Assembly: GCA_049316905.1 (NCBI GenBank)
Contig: JBMOJH010000064.1
Location: 1 to 18,951 of the forward strand
DNA length: 18,951 nt
Reading direction: 5' to 3'
From: CAIPVR01 sp049316905
Lineage (GTDB): Bacteria > Actinomycetota > Acidimicrobiia > Acidimicrobiales > Microtrichaceae
The notes below the pieces were generated by a model. It searched no databases, had not been told where the DNA came from, and saw only the letters and a list, made by a program, of their open reading frames with translations. This document shows positions 16,183 through 18,951 of this stretch, piece by piece; within the stretch, counting starts at the first letter, position 1; every line of letters starts with the position of its first letter. The translations under genes were made by a program, and so were the position numbers.

Positions 16183-17496
16183 ATGAACGACGTGATCACC
16201 GACCAGCTCGCCATCGCCCGTCACCTCCTGCGGTGGGTGCTGCTCGGCGCCCTCGTCGGGGTGCTGGCCGGCCTTTCCTCCGCGGTGTTCCTGATCTCGC
16301 TCGACTGGGCGACGGTGGCCTTCGACCGCAACGGCTGGTTGCTCTTCCTGCTGCCGATCGGGGGCCTCGCCGTGGGGTGCGTGTACCACTACCTCGGCGG
16401 CCGCTCGGAGGAGGGCAACAACCTGATCCTCGCCGAGATCCACGAGCCGAGCGCGTGGGTGCCCCGCCGCATGGCGCCGATGATCCTCGTGGGCACCGTG
16501 GTCACCCACCTCTTCGGCGGGTCCGCCGGTCGCGAGGGAACGGCGATCCAGATGAGCGGCAGCCTCACCGACGCGGCCTCCCGGATCCTCCGCCTCGACG
16601 AGGCGGACCGCCGCACGATGCTGGTGGTGGCGATCGCCGGTGGTTTCGGATCGGTGTTCGGGGTGCCGATCGCCGGCGCGGTGTTCGGGCTCGAGGTCCA
16701 GTCAGTGGGCCGGGTGCGCTACGACGCCCTCGTCCCGTGCCTCATGGCGTCGGTGGTGGGCGATCTGGTGGTCGCCGGGCTCGGCGTGGAGCACGACCGT
16801 GCCGCCCCACTGCCCACCGTGGACCTGTCGGCCGGGCTCGCGCTGAAGGTCGCGCTCGCCGGCGTGGTGTTCGGCCTGGTGGGCATCGTGTTCAGCCGCG
16901 CCACCCACGGCGTGAAGGACCTCATGGCCCGGACGGTCCGTTGGAAGCCGGGCCGACCGTTCCTCGGCGGCGTCGCGGTGATCGCGCTCACGCTCGCGGT
17001 GGGGAACCGTGACTACAACGGCCTGTCGCTCGGGCTGATCGGCGAGAGCCTCGGCGGCGGCGACGTGCCGACCTGGGCGTTCGCGCTGAAACTCGTCTTC
17101 ACCGCCGTGACGCTCGGGAGCGGGTTCGTCGGCGGTGAGGTGACGCCGCTGTTCGTGATCGGCGCCACGCTCGGGGCCACCCTTGCGGTGCCGCTCGGGG
17201 TGCCGGTGCCGGTGCTCGCGGCGCTCGGCTTCGTGGCCGTCTTCGCCGGGGCCGCCAACACCCCGCTGGCGTGCACCGTGATGGGGGTCGAGCTGTTCGG
17301 CGCCGGCGCCGTGCCCTACTTCGCGATCGCCTGCGTGGTCGCCTACGTGTGCTCGTCGCACCGCGGGATCTACGGCACCCAACGGGTGGCGGTGCCCAAG
17401 TGGCCGTCGCGCCGGACCGGACCCGGCGACGACGTGTCGCCCGTCGACCCGTCGGACGCCGGGCGACCCGGGGGCGAGCCGCCGCCCACTGACTAG
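16183..17496 (+). CDS. CLC-family fluoride/proton antiporter (CLC-F type)
   Basis: This 437-residue multi-pass membrane protein has the CLC fold but the ion-pathway motifs differ from chloride CLCs. The GSGIP region is G78-N-N-L-I82; GREGP is G-R-E118-G-T120, keeping the gating glutamate; and the third motif is G-G-E319-V-T-P instead of G-G-x-F-x-P. Such changes are those described for the CLC-F subgroup, which exports fluoride in exchange for protons. The fluoride riboswitch just upstream fits this function. ATG 16183 is preceded by GGAG at 16174-16177; an upstream in-frame ATG at 16117 lies in the riboswitch leader and would add a non-membrane head, so it is rejected. The last 40 or so residues are a Pro/Asp-rich cytoplasmic tail without CBS domains. 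Chloride or other anion transport is the alternative, unlikely here. Confidence 0.92.
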   Translation: MNDVITDQLAIARHLLRWVLLGALVGVLAGLSSAVFLISLDWATVAFDRNGWLLFLLPIGGLAVGCVYHYLGGRSEEGNNLILAEIHEPSAWVPRRMAPMILVGTVVTHLFGGSAGREGTAIQMSGSLTDAASRILRLDEADRRTMLVVAIAGGFGSVFGVPIAGAVFGLEVQSVGRVRYDALVPCLMASVVGDLVVAGLGVEHDRAAPLPTVDLSAGLALKVALAGVVFGLVGIVFSRATHGVKDLMARTVRWKPGRPFLGGVAVIALTLAVGNRDYNGLSLGLIGESLGGGDVPTWAFALKLVFTAVTLGSGFVGGEVTPLFVIGATLGATLAVPLGVPVPVLAALGFVAVFAGAANTPLACTVMGVELFGAGAVPYFAIACVVAYVCSSHRGIYGTQRVAVPKWPSRRTGPGDDVSPVDPSDAGRPGGEPPPTD

Positions 17497-17499
17497 CGT
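17494..17499 (+). promoter_or_regulatory. predicted -10 box of the sulfatase gene
   Basis: TAGCGT fits TANNNT and overlaps the stop codon TAG of the CLC gene. It lies seven bases before the sulfatase GTG, with no Shine-Dalgarno, as at meaB and the epimerase gene. The sulfatase may therefore be expressed independently of fluoride. Read-through from the CLC gene is also possible. Confidence 0.45.
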
Positions 17500-17506
17500 C
17501 CGCGCC

Positions 17507-18951
17507 GTGACCAACGTCGTGGTGCTCCTGCTCGACTCGCTGAACCGCCACCTGCTCGGTGCGTACGGCTCCACCGAGTTCGACACGCCGAACCTCGACC
17601 GGCTCGCGGCGCGGAGCGCCCGGTTCACTCGGCACCACGCGGGGTCGCTGCCGTGCATGCCGGCTCGCCACGACCTGCTCACCGGCTCGCTCGACTTCCT
17701 CTGGCGCCCGTGGGGTTCGCTCGAGCTGTGGGACGAGCCGATCACGCGCACGCTGCGCCGCGCCGGTGTGGTCACGCAGCTCGTCACCGACCACCCGCAC
17801 CTGTTCGAGACCGGCGGCGAGAACTACCACTGCGAGTTCACGGCGTGGGACTACCTGCGCGGCCACGAGAGCGACCCGTGGCGCACGCGACCCGACCCGT
17901 CGTGGGTGGGGGCCCCGGACTTCGGCCGGGGCCACACGCCGTACGACGACTCCCGCGGGTTCTTCCGCGACGAGGCGGACTTCCCCGGGCCACGCACCAT
18001 GGCGGCCGCGGCCCGGTTCCTGGCCGAGGACGCGCCGGTGCACCGCAACGCCGGCACCCCGTGGCTCCTGTTCGTCGACGAGTTCGACCCGCACGAACCG
18101 TTCGACACGCCGGAGCCGTGGGCGTCGCGGTACGACCCCGACTGGGACGCCGCCCGTGACGGTCCGCACCTGATCTGGCCGCCCTACACGCACGAGGGCG
18201 TGGCCGGCGGCGTGATCACCGAACGGCAGGGCCGCCAGATCCGCGCCCAGTACGGGGCGAAGCTGTCGATGATCGACCACTGGCTGGGTCGGGTCCTCGA
18301 CCAACTCGATGCCGGCGGCTGGTGGGACGACACGGTGGTGGTCCTGTGCACCGACCACGGCCACTACCTCGGCGAGGACGACCGGTGGGGCAAGCCGGGG
18401 GTGTGGATCCGGCAGCCGCTGCTGCACACGCCGCTGTTCGTCCACTGGCCCGGGATCACCACACCGGGGGCCACCGTCGACGCCCTCACCACCAACGTCG
18501 ACCTGTACGCCACGATCTGCGATGTGTTCGGCGTGGCGTCGCCCGGCGGCCACGGCCGTTCCGTGCGCCCGCTCCTCGACGGCACGTCGGACTCCGTCCG
18601 GGACTGGGCGCTCGCCGGGGTGTGGGGCCGGGAGGTGCACCTCCTGTCGGGGCACGGGAAGTACGTGCGGGGCGCCGCGGAGGGCTCGGGCAACCTGCCG
18701 TTGTCGATGTGGTCGAACCGGTGGTCCACCATGCCGGTGCACGCGCTGCCGGACCTGCGCATGCCCGACCCCGACGACCGCGCGGAGCTCGCCCGGATGC
18801 CCGGGTCGTCGATCCCGGTGATCCGCCAGCCGTTCGCCGAGGGCGACCTCCTCCCGTTCTGGGCGTACGGGCGGCCGCAGGTGACGCGGTGCCACGACCT
18901 GGCCGAGGACCCGGGCGAGGAGCGCGACCTGTGCGGCACGGCGTTCGAGGC
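17507..18951 (+). CDS. sulfatase (alkaline phosphatase superfamily), 3' end beyond window
   Basis: About 481 codons are visible with no stop before the edge. The chain opens with V-V-V-L-L-L-D10-S-L-N, the first metal ligand strand of sulfatases, followed by T-P-N-L-D-R-L. The catalytic motif is C50-M-P-A-R, matching C-x-P-x-R, in which Cys is converted to formylglycine. A later T-D-H-G-H-Y-L-G-E supplies further metal ligands, and a K-P-G-V-W segment follows. There is no signal peptide, so it is probably cytoplasmic. It would hydrolyse a sulfate ester (substrate unknown) and needs a formylglycine-generating enzyme encoded elsewhere. Phosphonate monoester hydrolases of the same superfamily share the motif and remain an alternative. 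The GTG start, ten bases after the CLC stop, gives the expected N-terminus. Confidence 0.88.
   Translation, partial: MTNVVVLLLDSLNRHLLGAYGSTEFDTPNLDRLAARSARFTRHHAGSLPCMPARHDLLTGSLDFLWRPWGSLELWDEPITRTLRRAGVVTQLVTDHPHLFETGGENYHCEFTAWDYLRGHESDPWRTRPDPSWVGAPDFGRGHTPYDDSRGFFRDEADFPGPRTMAAAARFLAEDAPVHRNAGTPWLLFVDEFDPHEPFDTPEPWASRYDPDWDAARDGPHLIWPPYTHEGVAGGVITERQGRQIRAQYGAKLSMIDHWLGRVLDQLDAGGWWDDTVVVLCTDHGHYLGEDDRWGKPGVWIRQPLLHTPLFVHWPGITTPGATVDALTTNVDLYATICDVFGVASPGGHGRSVRPLLDGTSDSVRDWALAGVWGREVHLLSGHGKYVRGAAEGSGNLPLSMWSNRWSTMPVHALPDLRMPDPDDRAELARMPGSSIPVIRQPFAEGDLLPFWAYGRPQVTRCHDLAEDPGEERDLCGTAFE

Overview
The window is very GC-rich, densely coded bacterial chromosome. Gene content (split methylmalonyl-CoA mutase with MeaB, TetR regulators, TANNNT -10 boxes placed directly before start codons) points to a high-GC actinobacterium, possibly class Acidimicrobiia. 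That placement is inference; there is no rRNA or other phylogenetic marker here.

Layout. (1) 1-2201: a possible tail of an upstream gene, a small membrane-anchored Thr/Ser/Ala-rich protein, an ApbE-type FMN transferase and a four-histidine ferric-reductase-like membrane protein, tightly packed on the + strand: a flavin/haem transmembrane electron-transfer module. (2) 2248-6356: mutA and mutB, overlapping by 4 bases, the two chains of adenosylcobalamin-dependent methylmalonyl-CoA mutase. They end at a 52-base hairpin shared with a convergent pair of TetR regulators (6438-7822, - strand). meaB, the G-protein chaperone of the mutase, reads out divergently at 7932-8930. (3) 9018-10749: an HtrA-like membrane-anchored serine protease and a UDP-glucuronate decarboxylase-like epimerase. 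(4) 10814-14178: a zinc alcohol dehydrogenase overlapping a phosphoenolpyruvate synthase. (5) 14307-16004 (- strand): an amidohydrolase of the N-acyl-D-amino-acid deacylase type. (6) 16047-17496: a promoter, a clear fluoride (crcB-motif) riboswitch and a CLC antiporter with the motif changes of the fluoride-exporting CLC-F subgroup. (7) 17507-end: a CxPxR sulfatase, cut by the window edge.

How the genes work together. mutA, mutB and meaB form one functional unit (methylmalonyl-CoA/succinyl-CoA interconversion and repair of the B12 enzyme), interrupted by the two TetR genes, which are the obvious candidate local regulators. ApbE and the ferric-reductase-like protein are translationally coupled. 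Fluoride sensing and fluoride export form a self-contained resistance cassette.

The least explained element is a repeat of about 48 bases with three copies. One follows meaB and two stand in a 60-base tandem after ppsA. In both places it supplies the gene's TAG stop. Its 15-base core (arms TCGCC/GGCGA) is exactly inverted in the meaB copy relative to the ppsA copies. Several lead genes have a TANNNT box 6-11 bases before the start codon and no Shine-Dalgarno, suggesting leaderless transcripts, while several downstream operon genes have strong GGAGG sites.
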